Assembly: GCA_942491885.1 (NCBI GenBank)
Contig: CALOCQ010000002.1
Location: 1,302,001-1,366,000, forward strand
Source of the DNA: CALBPI01 sp942491885
GTDB lineage: Bacteria; Pseudomonadota; Gammaproteobacteria; Steroidobacterales; Woeseiaceae
Reading direction: 5' to 3'
Length of the DNA: 64,000 nucleotides
Below, piece by piece: positions 26,980-36,099 of this stretch. Position 1 is the first letter of the stretch; every line of letters starts with the position of its first letter. Below the pieces are notes generated by a model. That model did no database searches. It was not told the origin of the DNA and saw nothing but the letters and a program-made list of their open reading frames with translations. The translations under genes were made by a program, and so were the position numbers.

Positions 26980-27900
26980 TCAACGCCGACCGATGCGCGC
27001 GGGGTCGATGCGGATGTCGCCGCCGGTATTGCGCGGCGTTTGGCTCGTGCCCCAGCACTGGCCGTACACGACCTCGATGCTGATATTGATCATGCCGTCA
27101 TTGCCGGTGAGGCGTCGCGTCATGGCCTCGAAACGGGCCTTGCCGGTCAGACCTTTGGCCCTTTGCGGCAGGCTGTTGCGGGCGCCTGAGAAGGTCAGGT
27201 CTCTCCAGACATCTGCGCTATTCCGGTATTGGGCCTGGAAGCTGTCGACATCCAGAACCGGCTCTGCGAAGCCGGCCCGGCCGAGTGCATCACCAATGTC
27301 ATGCATGTCGGTAAACGTCGCGACACGTTCCGGCGCGTCGGTGTCGTGCCAGGCCTCGCGCAATTCGCGCAAGCTGCCTGGCCCCAATGTTGAGAACACA
27401 AAGACGCCGCCCGGTTTCAGTGCGCGCCGGATCTCCCTCAGTACTTCGTCGGGCTCGGAAAACCGCGCGAGCGACAGATTGCAAAAGGCGAGATCGAGAC
27501 TGTCATTATCGAGCGGTAGCGCCGACATCGGCGCGTTCTTCGGCGCCACCCGCGGCTTTCGCAAACTGAAGCCGCGTCGGCGCCAGGCGCGTTGCCCGAG
27601 GAGTGCCGCGTTGTGCTCGATGGCAACAACCGTCGCGCGTGGATAGCGCTTTGCCAGCAAGCCCGCCGCACTGCCCGTCGCCGCACCAACGTCGGCGATC
27701 AATGCGGGCTCAATGGCCAATAGATCGAGCCGCGAGATCAGCTCGTCACGGCAGCGATGGTGGACGAAGGCGTGTTCGTCAAAAAACGTCGCAGCGTGCG
27801 ACAATCGCTGCTGTAGATCACGGTCAGATTCCCGGCGCTCGGCGCTAGCCCGGTCGGGACTACTATCCTGCTGCGATTGATTTGTCGGGCTTTCGCTCAT
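26980..27900 (-). CDS. bioC: Malonyl-ACP O-methyltransferase BioC-like SAM methyltransferase
   Basis: Class I SAM methyltransferase, 306 residues from the ATG at 27900. The SAM-binding motif IADVGAATGSAAGLL (about 68-82), the acidic VVAIEHN, and the post-motif LPLDNDSLDLAFCNLSL fit BioC, which methylates malonyl-ACP to start pimelate synthesis for biotin. The divergent neighbour is comF, an arrangement found near bio genes in many gammaproteobacteria; no other bio gene is in this window. Function as BioC rather than another methyltransferase is probable but rests on family resemblance and context. Confidence 0.8.
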   Translation of the reverse strand: MSESPTNQSQQDSSPDRASAERRESDRDLQQRLSHAATFFDEHAFVHHRCRDELISRLDLLAIEPALIADVGAATGSAAGLLAKRYPRATVVAIEHNAALLGQRAWRRRGFSLRKPRVAPKNAPMSALPLDNDSLDLAFCNLSLARFSEPDEVLREIRRALKPGGVFVFSTLGPGSLRELREAWHDTDAPERVATFTDMHDIGDALGRAGFAEPVLDVDSFQAQYRNSADVWRDLTFSGARNSLPQRAKGLTGKARFEAMTRRLTGNDGMINISIEVVYGQCWGTSQTPRNTGGDIRIDPARIGRR

Positions 27901-27973
27901 CGCTACATTATTGCCCGTATCGGCCCGATATGCAGGCATCTTACTGGCCGTGGCGTGCGTTAGCGTCTTGACG

Positions 27974-28711
27974 ATGAATACTATGTTCATGCAGCCGCTT
28001 CTCGATGCCGCGCTCGACTGGCTCTCACCGCGCCAATGCGCGTTGTGTGAATTGCCAGCCGCGCAACCGTTATGCGGTGATTGTTTTGCCGAGCTGCCGC
28101 GCAGCCGCTGGCGCTGCCGTCAGTGCGGTGCGGGGGTCGCCGTTGCGGGCGTCTGTGGTCGCTGCGTGATTGCCCCGCCGGGTTTCGATAGCGCCGTGTG
28201 CGGGTTCGACTATGCATTCCCGCTCGATGCTTTACTGTCGGGACTGAAGTACCGCGCGGATCTGTCGTACCTGCCGGCGTTGTTGCAGCTCCTATCCGCG
28301 CTTGCCGGACAGCTTTCCCGCGCGCGCGGCGCACTGGTGCCGGTGCCGCTCCACCCGCAACGCGAGCGCAAGCGCGGCTTCAATCAATCCTTGTTAATGG
28401 CACGCTATCTCGCCTGTCACTGTGAGCTGCAGTTGGCGCCCGATATGCTGGCACGCAAGCGCAATACGGCGCCGCAAGCAGCGCTTTCCGGCGAGGCGCG
28501 CGAAGACAATATGCATGACGCCTTCGTCGTGACAGGCGACATTCGCGGTATCCGCGTCTGGTTGTTTGATGACGTTTTGACCACCGGCGCTACGGTCGAA
28601 TCGGCTAGTCGCGCGCTGCTGGATGCCGGCGCGTTCTCGGTGAGTGTGGTTGCGCTGCTGCGCGCGGTCGGCGGCCGCGTCGACTGGCGGCCGGATCAGG
28701 CGCCGTTGTAG
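27974..28711 (+). CDS. comF: ComF family phosphoribosyltransferase-like protein
   Basis: ComF-type protein implicated in DNA uptake and transformation. It has two N-terminal CxxC pairs (CALC, CGDC; CRQC, CGRC) forming a zinc finger, then a PRTase-like domain with VPVPLHPQRERKRGFNQS and the PRPP loop VWLFDDVLTTGATVESAS. Starting at 27974 the product is 245 residues; an ATG at 27989 is equally plausible as no good ribosome-binding site discriminates them. Its 3' end overlaps the convergent ubiA gene by 16 bp. The pil genes at 46-51 kb would provide the pilus part of competence. Confidence 0.9.
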   Translation: MNTMFMQPLLDAALDWLSPRQCALCELPAAQPLCGDCFAELPRSRWRCRQCGAGVAVAGVCGRCVIAPPGFDSAVCGFDYAFPLDALLSGLKYRADLSYLPALLQLLSALAGQLSRARGALVPVPLHPQRERKRGFNQSLLMARYLACHCELQLAPDMLARKRNTAPQAALSGEAREDNMHDAFVVTGDIRGIRVWLFDDVLTTGATVESASRALLDAGAFSVSVVALLRAVGGRVDWRPDQAPL

Positions 28712-29595
28712 AGATAGTGCGCCGCAATGCCGATAAACAAGCTCATGCCGATGTAGTTGTTGTTCAGGAATGCCTTGAAGCAGGCAAGCGGCTCGCGCTC
28801 ACGAATCAGGTATTGCTGGTAGAGCATGAAACAGGCGGTCGCGAGCAGGGCGGCGTAATACCAGCCGCCCAGATTGAGCCGCCCGGCGAGCAGAAACAGC
28901 GCACCGATCATCATCAGCTGCAGCGCTGCCACGACGAAGCGGTCGGCATCGCCGAACAGAATGGCCGTGGACCGGATACCGGCGTTCAGGTCGTCGGCGC
29001 GATCACACATCGCGTACATGGTGTCGTAAATGACCGCCCACAACGTGGTGATCGCAAACAGAAACCAGGCGATCTCTGTGATCTCGGCGGTCTGTGCCGC
29101 GAAGCCCATAGGGATAGCCCAACCGAACGCTACGCCGAGCACGAGCTGCGGCACCGACAGCACGCGCTTCATGAATGGATACGCGACCATCAGCAACACG
29201 GCGAAAACAGCCAGTACCTGCGTCAACGGGTTCAGCATTGCCACCAGGCCGATAGCAATGAAGCCGAGGCCGATAAAAACCGCTATCGCCTCGACCACGC
29301 CCAGCTCGCCATTGGCAAGCGGCCGGTCCCGGGTGCGCGTTACCATCCCGTCGAGGTTGCGATCAGCAATATCATTGATCACGCAGCCGGCCGAGCGTGT
29401 GACGACCGCGCCGAGCAGGAAGATCACCAGAATGGTCTGGTCGGGTGCGCCCTCGGCGGCGATCCACAGCCCCCAGAGCATTGGCCACATCAACAACCAA
29501 ATGCCGACGGGCTTGTGCAAGCGCATCAGCCGCGCATAGATGCCCAGCTGCGCTATCAGGCTGGCGAGCAGCAGCTTAGTTTTTGCCTGATCCAT
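28696..29595 (-). CDS. ubiA: 4-hydroxybenzoate polyprenyltransferase UbiA
   Basis: Inner-membrane prenyltransferase that attaches the polyprenyl chain to 4-hydroxybenzoate in ubiquinone synthesis. The 299-residue protein has about eight helices and both Mg-diphosphate motifs: NDIADRNLDGMVTRTRDRPL (NDxxDxxxD, about residue 75) and YDTMYAMCDRADDLNAGIRS (about 195). Family start motif MRLHKPVGIWLLMWPMLWGLW is intact. It overlaps the end of ubiC by 20 bp, so the two successive pathway enzymes are coupled. Confidence 0.97.
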   Translation of the reverse strand: MDQAKTKLLLASLIAQLGIYARLMRLHKPVGIWLLMWPMLWGLWIAAEGAPDQTILVIFLLGAVVTRSAGCVINDIADRNLDGMVTRTRDRPLANGELGVVEAIAVFIGLGFIAIGLVAMLNPLTQVLAVFAVLLMVAYPFMKRVLSVPQLVLGVAFGWAIPMGFAAQTAEITEIAWFLFAITTLWAVIYDTMYAMCDRADDLNAGIRSTAILFGDADRFVVAALQLMMIGALFLLAGRLNLGGWYYAALLATACFMLYQQYLIREREPLACFKAFLNNNYIGMSLFIGIAAHYLYNGA

Positions 29596-30154
29596 CGCTG
29601 GGGATTCTCGGCTGTGAGGTCAGCGCCGCGGACAGGTGTTCAATGAGCACCAGCGGCTCACCCTGAATATCGAACAGCGAGCGCCGCGACCAGGCGCCAT
29701 GGCCGGCGCGGGATGCGACGTCTGACGCGAGTGCATCGGCGCGGCAATAACTCTTGCTGACCCGGCTGACATCACCCAATTGTGCCAGTTGACCACCCAA
29801 CGGGGCATCGCCCAGCGTGGTCAGCCAAGGGTGACGCTCGCACGTTGTCAGCGGCGCAAAACACAACGCATGTACGAGCAAGGTGTCGCCGACGTGCATC
29901 GTGATCTCGCGTAACCACCCTTCGGCGGGGCAATTGTCGATAACGTCGCGAACATCGTTCGGCAGCGTGACGTTGTCTTCGCGCAGCACGGTAATGCGTA
30001 CGTCGGTATCGAAAGAGCGCCGGATGTCGGGCGTCATCAGACGATCACTGGCGAGCCAACCGGCGGCGGTGCCAACAACATCGACGCTGTTAGCCCACTC
30101 GGTCTCGGCCGGACTTCCGTCGGTCAGAAGGTTATTGTTCCCGTCAGCGTGCAT
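29576..30154 (-). CDS. ubiC: Chorismate pyruvate-lyase UbiC
   Basis: Makes 4-hydroxybenzoate from chorismate, the substrate of the downstream UbiA. From the ATG at 30154 the product is 192 residues, close to the family size. Landmarks are WLASDRLMTPDIRRSF, the catalytic-site arginine in WLREITMHVGDTLLVHALCFAP, LGGQLAQLGDVSRVSK and WSRRSLFDIQGEPLVLIEHL near the end. Longer in-frame starts add non-conserved residues that would overlap recG. Divergence from E. coli UbiC is high, but the motif order and position before ubiA make the assignment firm. Confidence 0.92.
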   Translation of the reverse strand: MHADGNNNLLTDGSPAETEWANSVDVVGTAAGWLASDRLMTPDIRRSFDTDVRITVLREDNVTLPNDVRDVIDNCPAEGWLREITMHVGDTLLVHALCFAPLTTCERHPWLTTLGDAPLGGQLAQLGDVSRVSKSYCRADALASDVASRAGHGAWSRRSLFDIQGEPLVLIEHLSAALTSQPRIPSDGSGKN

Positions 30155-30218
30155 TCGTATCTGGTTCTCGTTACTCGGTGTCCCGCCGGTGCGGCTCGCT
30201 ATTGTACAGGTCGCGGCG

Positions 30219-32306
30219 TCAAACGTTACCGTAGCGGCTGGCCGTGCCAATCCAGCGTGCGATCAGCTCATCGATTCTCCGGCCGGCGGCGGGTGCCTCA
30301 TCCCCAAGCAGGGCATTGGCGGCGGTTTGCACCGCTGGCAGCAGGTCGGCATCGCGCCCGAGATCGGCGATGCGCAGGTTCATGTTGCCGGTTTGGCGCG
30401 TGCCGAGCACCTCGCCCGGTCCACGCAAATCGAGATCGCGTTGGGCGATGACGAAGCCGTCGTTGCTGTCACGCAATACCGCTAAACGGGACTTCGCGGT
30501 TTTTGACAAGGGCGGTTTGTAGAGCAGCACGCAGCTACTCTTGGCGCTGCCACGTCCGACGCGCCCGCGCAGCTGATGGAGTTGCGACAGCCCCATGCGT
30601 TCGGCGTTCTCGATAATCATCAGGCTCGCATTCGCTACATCGACGCCGACCTCAATGACAGTGGTTGCGACCAGAACATGGGTATCGCCGCGACCGAATG
30701 CCTTCATCGCGGCTTCTTTCTGCGCCGATTTCATGCGCCCGTGCACCAGCCCGACCGATAGTTCCGGCAGAACCGCCTGCAGTGTCTCGGCCGTGTCCTG
30801 CGCCGACTGGTAGTCGAGCACATCGGAGTTCTCGACCAACGGGCAAACCCAGTATGCCTGGCGGCCTTCGCTGCAAGCCTCGCGCACGCGCGCCACCACC
30901 TCTTCGCGCCGCGATTCCGGTATGACAACGGTGCTGACCGGCGTCCGGCCTGGCGGCAGCTCGTCGATAACAGAAGTGTCGAGATCGGCGTAGGCGGTCA
31001 TAGCCAGCGTTCTCGGGATTGGTGTCGCCGTCATAACGAGCTGGTGCGGAACGCCGCTGCCCTCGTTGCCTTTGTCGCGCAGCGCGAGGCGTTGGTGAAC
31101 GCCGAAGCGATGCTGCTCATCGATGATGACGAGGCCGAGGGCGGCAAAGTCGACGGATTCCTGAAACAGCGCATGCGTGCCTATGATCATTGCCGCATCC
31201 CCCGAGGCGATTTCGGCAAGCGCTTGCCGACGCGCAGCGGCCCGCAAGCTGCCGGTGAGCCAGGCGACACGAATCCCGAGCGGTTCGAGCCACGCCGAGA
31301 AACTTCGAAAATGCTGCTCGGCCAGTAATTCGGTTGGCGCCATCAGTGCGCATTGCAGGCCGTTTTCGATGACGCCTATTGCCGCACCGGCCGCGACCAC
31401 GGTCTTGCCCGAACCGACGTCGCCTTGCACCAGCCGCAGCATGGGCTGCGGGTGTTGCATGTCTCCGGAAATATCGCCGAGCACGCGCCGCTGCGCGTTC
31501 GTGAGCGTGAACGGCAGATTGTCGATGAACTGATCGCGGCTCGCAGATTCCGGCGGGATCGCGGGCGCCGCTTCCGACTGAATGCGTTGGCGAAGCAATC
31601 TGAGGCTCAGGTGATGCGCGAGTAATTCCTCAATCGCGAGTCGCCGTTGGCAGGGATGCATGCCCTCGGCCATGCTGTCGAGGTCTTCATCGGGTGGCGG
31701 CGAATGCAAGAACTCGATCGCTTCGGCCAACGTTGGCAAAGCACGTTTTTCGCGCACAATTCTTGGCAATAACTCTTCCGGCGGCGTCTCGCGCATGATC
31801 TCAAGCGCTTGCTGCACCAGCCGACGCATGCGGCCTTGCTGCAGGCCCTCGGTGGTCGTGTAGACCGGCGTTAGTCCGGGCTCGACGACCGGCGCACTAT
31901 TGCTTTTGCTGATCGTATATTCGGGGTGCACCATCTCCCGCCCGCCGGGACCCTGACGCAGGTCGCCGTAGCAGCTGACAAAATGGCCGCGCACGAAAGC
32001 ATTACGTTGGGCGTTACTGAAATAGAAGAAGCGTAATGTCAGTTGACCGGTGCCGTCGCCGACGCGCACCAGTAATGAGCGCCGGCCCCGATAGACGACC
32101 TCTGCCAGCAGAATTTCGCCGTGAATCAGGCAGCGCTTGCCGTGTCCCGCCGCGCCAATCGGCATGACCCGGGTGCGGTCTTCATAGCGCAACGGCAGCT
32201 GGAACAGCAGGTCGGCCACATCGTTGGCGCCGACCTTCTGCAGCTTCTCTGCCAAAGCAGGCCCGACGCCGCGCAGTGTCGTGACCGGGGCGTCAAGTGA
32301 CGTCAT
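30219..32306 (-). CDS. recG: ATP-dependent DNA helicase RecG
   Basis: Branch-migrating helicase that remodels stalled forks and Holliday junctions. The 695-residue product contains an N-terminal helix-bundle and OB wedge domain (about 60-160), then SF2 motor motifs: LVQGDVGSGKTVVA (Walker A), the RecG-type IIDEQHRFGVHQR box, VMTATPIPRTLAMT and GRVGRGSAKSSCVLLYKP, ending in the TRIP-like RDSNDGFVIAQRDLDLRGPGEVLGTRQ. Full length. It lies 12 bp after ridA and 64 bp before ubiC in the same orientation. Confidence 0.97.
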   Translation of the reverse strand: MTSLDAPVTTLRGVGPALAEKLQKVGANDVADLLFQLPLRYEDRTRVMPIGAAGHGKRCLIHGEILLAEVVYRGRRSLLVRVGDGTGQLTLRFFYFSNAQRNAFVRGHFVSCYGDLRQGPGGREMVHPEYTISKSNSAPVVEPGLTPVYTTTEGLQQGRMRRLVQQALEIMRETPPEELLPRIVREKRALPTLAEAIEFLHSPPPDEDLDSMAEGMHPCQRRLAIEELLAHHLSLRLLRQRIQSEAAPAIPPESASRDQFIDNLPFTLTNAQRRVLGDISGDMQHPQPMLRLVQGDVGSGKTVVAAGAAIGVIENGLQCALMAPTELLAEQHFRSFSAWLEPLGIRVAWLTGSLRAAARRQALAEIASGDAAMIIGTHALFQESVDFAALGLVIIDEQHRFGVHQRLALRDKGNEGSGVPHQLVMTATPIPRTLAMTAYADLDTSVIDELPPGRTPVSTVVIPESRREEVVARVREACSEGRQAYWVCPLVENSDVLDYQSAQDTAETLQAVLPELSVGLVHGRMKSAQKEAAMKAFGRGDTHVLVATTVIEVGVDVANASLMIIENAERMGLSQLHQLRGRVGRGSAKSSCVLLYKPPLSKTAKSRLAVLRDSNDGFVIAQRDLDLRGPGEVLGTRQTGNMNLRIADLGRDADLLPAVQTAANALLGDEAPAAGRRIDELIARWIGTASRYGNV

Positions 32307-32318
32307 GAGACTTCCGGA

Positions 32319-32699
32319 TTACAGTGCGATGATGGCGTCCGCTTCGACGTCGGTGCCGCGCGGCAATGATGCAACACCGATCGCTGCGCGGGCCGGATAA
32401 GGCTCATCGAAAAACTCTTCCATGACCTCGTTGACCAGCGAGAAGCTCTGCATGTCGGTCAGGTAAATAGTGAGTTTTACTGCGTTGTTCAGATCGCCAC
32501 CGCCGGCTTGTGCGACAGCGGCCAGATTCTTGAACACCTGGCGTGCGCGTGCACGGAAATCGCCGTCAACAATGCGCATCTTCTCCGGCTCCAGCGGGAT
32601 CTGTCCGGACAGGAACAGCAGGTCGCCGGCGCGAATGGCCTGCGAGTAAGTACCGATGGCGCCCGGCGCATCGTCTGTGGAAATAGCTTGACGTGGCAT
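32319..32699 (-). CDS. ridA: RidA family enamine/imine deaminase
   Basis: RidA hydrolyses reactive 2-aminoacrylate and related enamines released by PLP enzymes. Starting at the ATG at 32699 it has 126 residues: the family opening (MPRQAISTDDAPGAIGTYSQ), GDLLFLSGQIPLEP, TIYLTDM and the active-site region PARAAIGVASLPRGTDVEADAIIAL with the key arginine. A longer start at 32750 would add 17 atypical residues. It is located between spoT and recG, a common gammaproteobacterial order. Confidence 0.95.
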   Translation of the reverse strand: MPRQAISTDDAPGAIGTYSQAIRAGDLLFLSGQIPLEPEKMRIVDGDFRARARQVFKNLAAVAQAGGGDLNNAVKLTIYLTDMQSFSLVNEVMEEFFDEPYPARAAIGVASLPRGTDVEADAIIAL

Positions 32700-32786
32700 G
32701 TCGGCTCCGCGAGTTGATTTCAGGCGGCCATTATAACCTTGGCAGCGCATCGCGCAGTGTTAATCCGCCGGGTTTCGGCGCACTCG

Positions 32787-34961
32787 TCAGGCGAGGACGC
32801 GCGAGACCTTGAGAATGCTTTTCATCGCGCGGATGCTGCGCATGACTTTGGCCAGGTGTACGCGGTCGCGCACCTCGATATTAAAGATCAATAGTGAGGT
32901 GTCGATATCGCGCGAGCGCACCTCGACCTGGTCGATATTGGACTGAACTTTGGCGATCGTTGCAGCGACTTCGGCAAGCACGCCCATGCGATTGATGGCC
33001 TCGACAGAGAGCTGGACGTTAAAGGTCGTGTCGATGCCCGGCAGCCAGTCGACGTTGATCCACTTCTGTGACTGCTTGCGATAGTTAGCGAGATTGCCGC
33101 ATTGGTTGCGGTGAATGACGATGCCGCGGCCAGAGCTCAGATAGCCCATGATGGTGTCGCCCGGAATCGGGTAGCAACAGCGTGCATAAGTCACCACCAT
33201 GCCTTCCGTGCCGGCGATCGTCAGCGGTGACTCGCTGCTTTCGCCGTCCTCTTCGTCGCCACTGATCAGATTTCGTGCCGCCAGCGGTGCCAGACGTTCG
33301 CCCAAACCGAGCTGTTCGTATAGCTCGGTTACGTTGTTAAGCCCGAACTGCTCGAGCAGTGACTGCATGCGCTCTTTAGGGACTTTGCGCACTGACGTGT
33401 CGAACTCACCGAGCGCCTGATTCAGCATGCGCTTGCCAAGATCGCGTGCCTCGTCGACGCGCAGATGCTTCAGGTAGTTGCGGATCGCCGTGCGTGCCTT
33501 GGCAGTGGCGATAAAATTCACCCAGTTCGGGTTCGGTTTCGCGCCTTTGGCGGTAATGATTTCTACACTCTGACCGTTTGTCAGCTGTGTGCGCAGCGGC
33601 ACGAGCCGCCGATCGATTTTTGCAGCAACGCAGCGGTTACCGACGTCGGTATGCACCGCGTATGCAAAGTCGACCGGCGTGGATCCACGCGGCAGCCTCA
33701 GTATGTCGCCACGCGGCGTGAAGACATAGACCTTGTCAGGGAACAGGTCGACCTTGACGCTTTCCATGAACTCTTCGGTGTCTTCCGGCTGGTCCATTTC
33801 CATAAGGCGTCCGAGCCACTCGCGCGCCTTTTGTTGCGATGCGCTCGACTGCTGCTCGGTCGCCTTGTATTGCCAGTGAGAGGCGATGCCGTCCTCGGCG
33901 AGCATGTCCATCGCCGAGGTGCGAATCTGAATTTCCAGCGGTAATCCGCGCGGGCCGAAACAGGTCGTATGCAATGATTGGTAGCCATTTACACGCGGGA
34001 TCGCAATGTAATCCTTGAAGCGGCCGGGCATAGGTCGATACAGCTTGTGCACAATCCCCAGCGTCCGGTAGCAGGTGTCGACAGAGTCGACAATGATTCT
34101 GAAGCCGTATACATCGACGATTTCGCTGAGCGGCGTGCGCTTACGCTGCATCTTCTGATAGATGCTGTAGAGATTCTTGCGCCGGCCGATGACTTCGCCA
34201 CGCACATTGTGGCTTTGCAGCGCGGCGCTTAGCGTTTTGGTGAGCTGCTGCACCACTTGTTTCTGGTTGCCCGACGCTTTGCGAATAGCGTTCAACAGCA
34301 CCTGATAGCGGTAGGGATGAAGGTGGCGAAAGCCCAGTTCTTCGAGCTCGGTCTTGATCGTGTTGATGCCTAGACGGTTCGCGATCGGCGCATAAATTTC
34401 CAGCGTCTCGCGTGCGATGCGGCGCTGTTTATCCGCTGGCATGGACTCGAGCGTGCGCATGTTGTGCAGCCGGTCAGCCAGCTTGACGAGGATCACTCGA
34501 ATGTCCTCGATCATTGCCAGCAACATCTTGCGGAAACTTGAGGCTTGAGCCTCGGCGCGGCTCTTGAACTGGACCTGGTCCAGTTTAGTGACGCCTTCGA
34601 CCAGCGTGGCTACCGCTTTGCCGAACTTTTCCTCCAGCTCGCCGGCCGCTGCCGGCGTGTCTTCGATAACGTCATGCAAAATGGCCGCCGCGATGGTCTC
34701 GGAGTCCATGCGCATTTCGGCGAGAATGGTGGCTACGGCCACCGGATGGCTGATGTAGGGTGCGCCCGATTTGCGTTTCTGACCCTGATGAGCCGCTGCG
34801 CCAAATTCGTAGGCGCGCATGACCTCAGCGATCTGCTCCTCGGGCATGTAGGGCTTGATCGCATCCAGCAGCTTCGGCAGTCCGGTAGCCCAGCGGCTGT
34901 TGGGGATTTTAGATAACAACCCCGTTGCGTAGTCGTAACCGCGCTCGCTTACCGTAGACAC
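32787..34961 (-). CDS. spoT: Bifunctional (p)ppGpp synthetase/hydrolase SpoT
   Basis: Stringent-response enzyme of 724 residues. The hydrolase HD domain is intact (HPVAVATILAEM, AAILHDVIEDT, VKLADRLHNMRTL) and the synthetase domain carries the RFKD version of the catalytic-site motif (PMPGRFKDYIAIPRVNGYQS), characteristic of bifunctional SpoT/Rel rather than RelA. TGS (about 395-455), zinc-finger and ACT domains follow, with the ACT domain at the C-terminus. The start is a GTG at 34961 behind AAAGG. It follows rpoZ by 48 bp in the usual rpoZ-spoT operon. Confidence 0.97.
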   Translation of the reverse strand: MSTVSERGYDYATGLLSKIPNSRWATGLPKLLDAIKPYMPEEQIAEVMRAYEFGAAAHQGQKRKSGAPYISHPVAVATILAEMRMDSETIAAAILHDVIEDTPAAAGELEEKFGKAVATLVEGVTKLDQVQFKSRAEAQASSFRKMLLAMIEDIRVILVKLADRLHNMRTLESMPADKQRRIARETLEIYAPIANRLGINTIKTELEELGFRHLHPYRYQVLLNAIRKASGNQKQVVQQLTKTLSAALQSHNVRGEVIGRRKNLYSIYQKMQRKRTPLSEIVDVYGFRIIVDSVDTCYRTLGIVHKLYRPMPGRFKDYIAIPRVNGYQSLHTTCFGPRGLPLEIQIRTSAMDMLAEDGIASHWQYKATEQQSSASQQKAREWLGRLMEMDQPEDTEEFMESVKVDLFPDKVYVFTPRGDILRLPRGSTPVDFAYAVHTDVGNRCVAAKIDRRLVPLRTQLTNGQSVEIITAKGAKPNPNWVNFIATAKARTAIRNYLKHLRVDEARDLGKRMLNQALGEFDTSVRKVPKERMQSLLEQFGLNNVTELYEQLGLGERLAPLAARNLISGDEEDGESSESPLTIAGTEGMVVTYARCCYPIPGDTIMGYLSSGRGIVIHRNQCGNLANYRKQSQKWINVDWLPGIDTTFNVQLSVEAINRMGVLAEVAATIAKVQSNIDQVEVRSRDIDTSLLIFNIEVRDRVHLAKVMRSIRAMKSILKVSRVLA

Positions 34962-35009
34962 GGTATTGGCCTTTGCACAGGACGGAGCGCGGTTGTCATC
35001 GGCGGCTCG

Positions 35010-35291
35010 TCAGTCGCCGAGCCCCAGCGCGCGCAGGGGCATGACATCTTCCGGTGTCGGCTCGGGCCGGATCATTTCTTCCGGCGGCATGTCGGGCTCA
35101 TCGAGAATGGCGAGCGTAATGTTGCCTTCGGCGATTTCACGCAAGGCGACGACGGTAGGTTTGTCGTTTTCCCACTCGACCGTTGCGTCGGCGCCATATG
35201 CAAGGCGTCGCGCGCGCTTGGCGGCGACCAGCACCAGATCAAAAATGTTGTCGATTTTCTCGAGGCAGTCCTCGACGGTAATTCTAGCCAT
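35010..35291 (-). CDS. rpoZ: RNA polymerase omega subunit
   Basis: Small RNA polymerase subunit (93 residues) that assists beta-prime folding and contributes to a ppGpp-binding site. The conserved N-terminus MARITVEDCLEKIDNIFDLV and the helix AAKRARRLA, followed by KPTVVALREIAEGNI, are diagnostic. It lies between gmk (178 bp upstream) and spoT (48 bp downstream), the standard order, linking it to stringent control genetically as well. Confidence 0.97.
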   Translation of the reverse strand: MARITVEDCLEKIDNIFDLVLVAAKRARRLAYGADATVEWENDKPTVVALREIAEGNITLAILDEPDMPPEEMIRPEPTPEDVMPLRALGLGD

Positions 35292-35469
35292 GATGTTCTC
35301 GGTTAAATTCTGCTGCGACGCTGTCGCGTCGATGTTGCGTTACTGGTGCGGCCATCGTGCTGCTGCCGACGCCCGCTCGGGCGCGCGGAGGCACTTATTA
35401 CTGCCGCGGATCAGTTAGTCTACTTTAACAACCGGCCTGATGACCAGCATTGGCGCACATAATGCAGGG

Positions 35470-36099
35470 CTAGCCGGCCAGAATCGATGCCATGATGTTG
35501 CGGGTACGCTCGGTACCGACACGATTGCGTCGCAGCCGCCCGCTCGCGATGCCAATCAGCTCCTCGAGCGCCGTGTCGAGCCGATCGTTGACGACGATAT
35601 AGTCGAATTCCTGCCAGTGAGAGAGGTCATCCAGAGAATCACGCAGCCGGCGTTCGATTACGGCGTTGCTGTCGGTACGCCGCTGGCGCAGCCGGTCGGC
35701 GAGCGCGCCTACTGACGGCGGTACGATGAAAATGGAGCGGCAATCGGGCATGCGTTCGCGTACTTGCCGTGCACCCTGCCAGTCGATTTCGACGATGACA
35801 TGCTTGCCCGCGCCCAGCTGCGCCTCGACAGAGCGTCGTCCCGTCGCATAATAGTTGTCGAATACCTGCGCATGTTCGAGAAACTCGCCGTCATCGCGGA
35901 GCCGCTCGAATTGTTCGCGGTCGACGAAGTGGTAATCGACCCCGTCGGTTTCGGTCGCGCGTTTGGGCCGGGTGGTATAGGACACCGAGAACACGAAGCG
36001 CGGGTCGCGCTCGATAAGGCCGCGCACCAGCGTCGTCTTGCCGGCGCCTGATGGCGCTGAGATGACCACCAGCCGCCCGCGCCGCTGACGGCTATTCAA
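35470..36099 (-). CDS. gmk: Guanylate kinase
   Basis: Phosphorylates GMP to GDP. The 209-residue protein has P-loop SAPSGAGKTTLV (about 14-25), the GMP-binding SYTTRPKRATETDGVDYHF, and the lid with RLRQRRTDS. No ATG is available before the P-loop: the gene begins with TTG at 36099, overlapping the yicC stop region by 8 bp, so translation is probably coupled to yicC and rare-start-limited. GMP kinase is also a ppGpp target, and rpoZ-spoT follow downstream. Confidence 0.95.
   Translation of the reverse strand: MNSRQRRGRLVVISAPSGAGKTTLVRGLIERDPRFVFSVSYTTRPKRATETDGVDYHFVDREQFERLRDDGEFLEHAQVFDNYYATGRRSVEAQLGAGKHVIVEIDWQGARQVRERMPDCRSIFIVPPSVGALADRLRQRRTDSNAVIERRLRDSLDDLSHWQEFDYIVVNDRLDTALEELIGIASGRLRRNRVGTERTRNIMASILAG

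Noticed and set aside
28717..29646. A 309-codon frame antisense to ubiA
   Set aside because: Charged low-complexity translation opposite a well-conserved prenyltransferase; no motifs.
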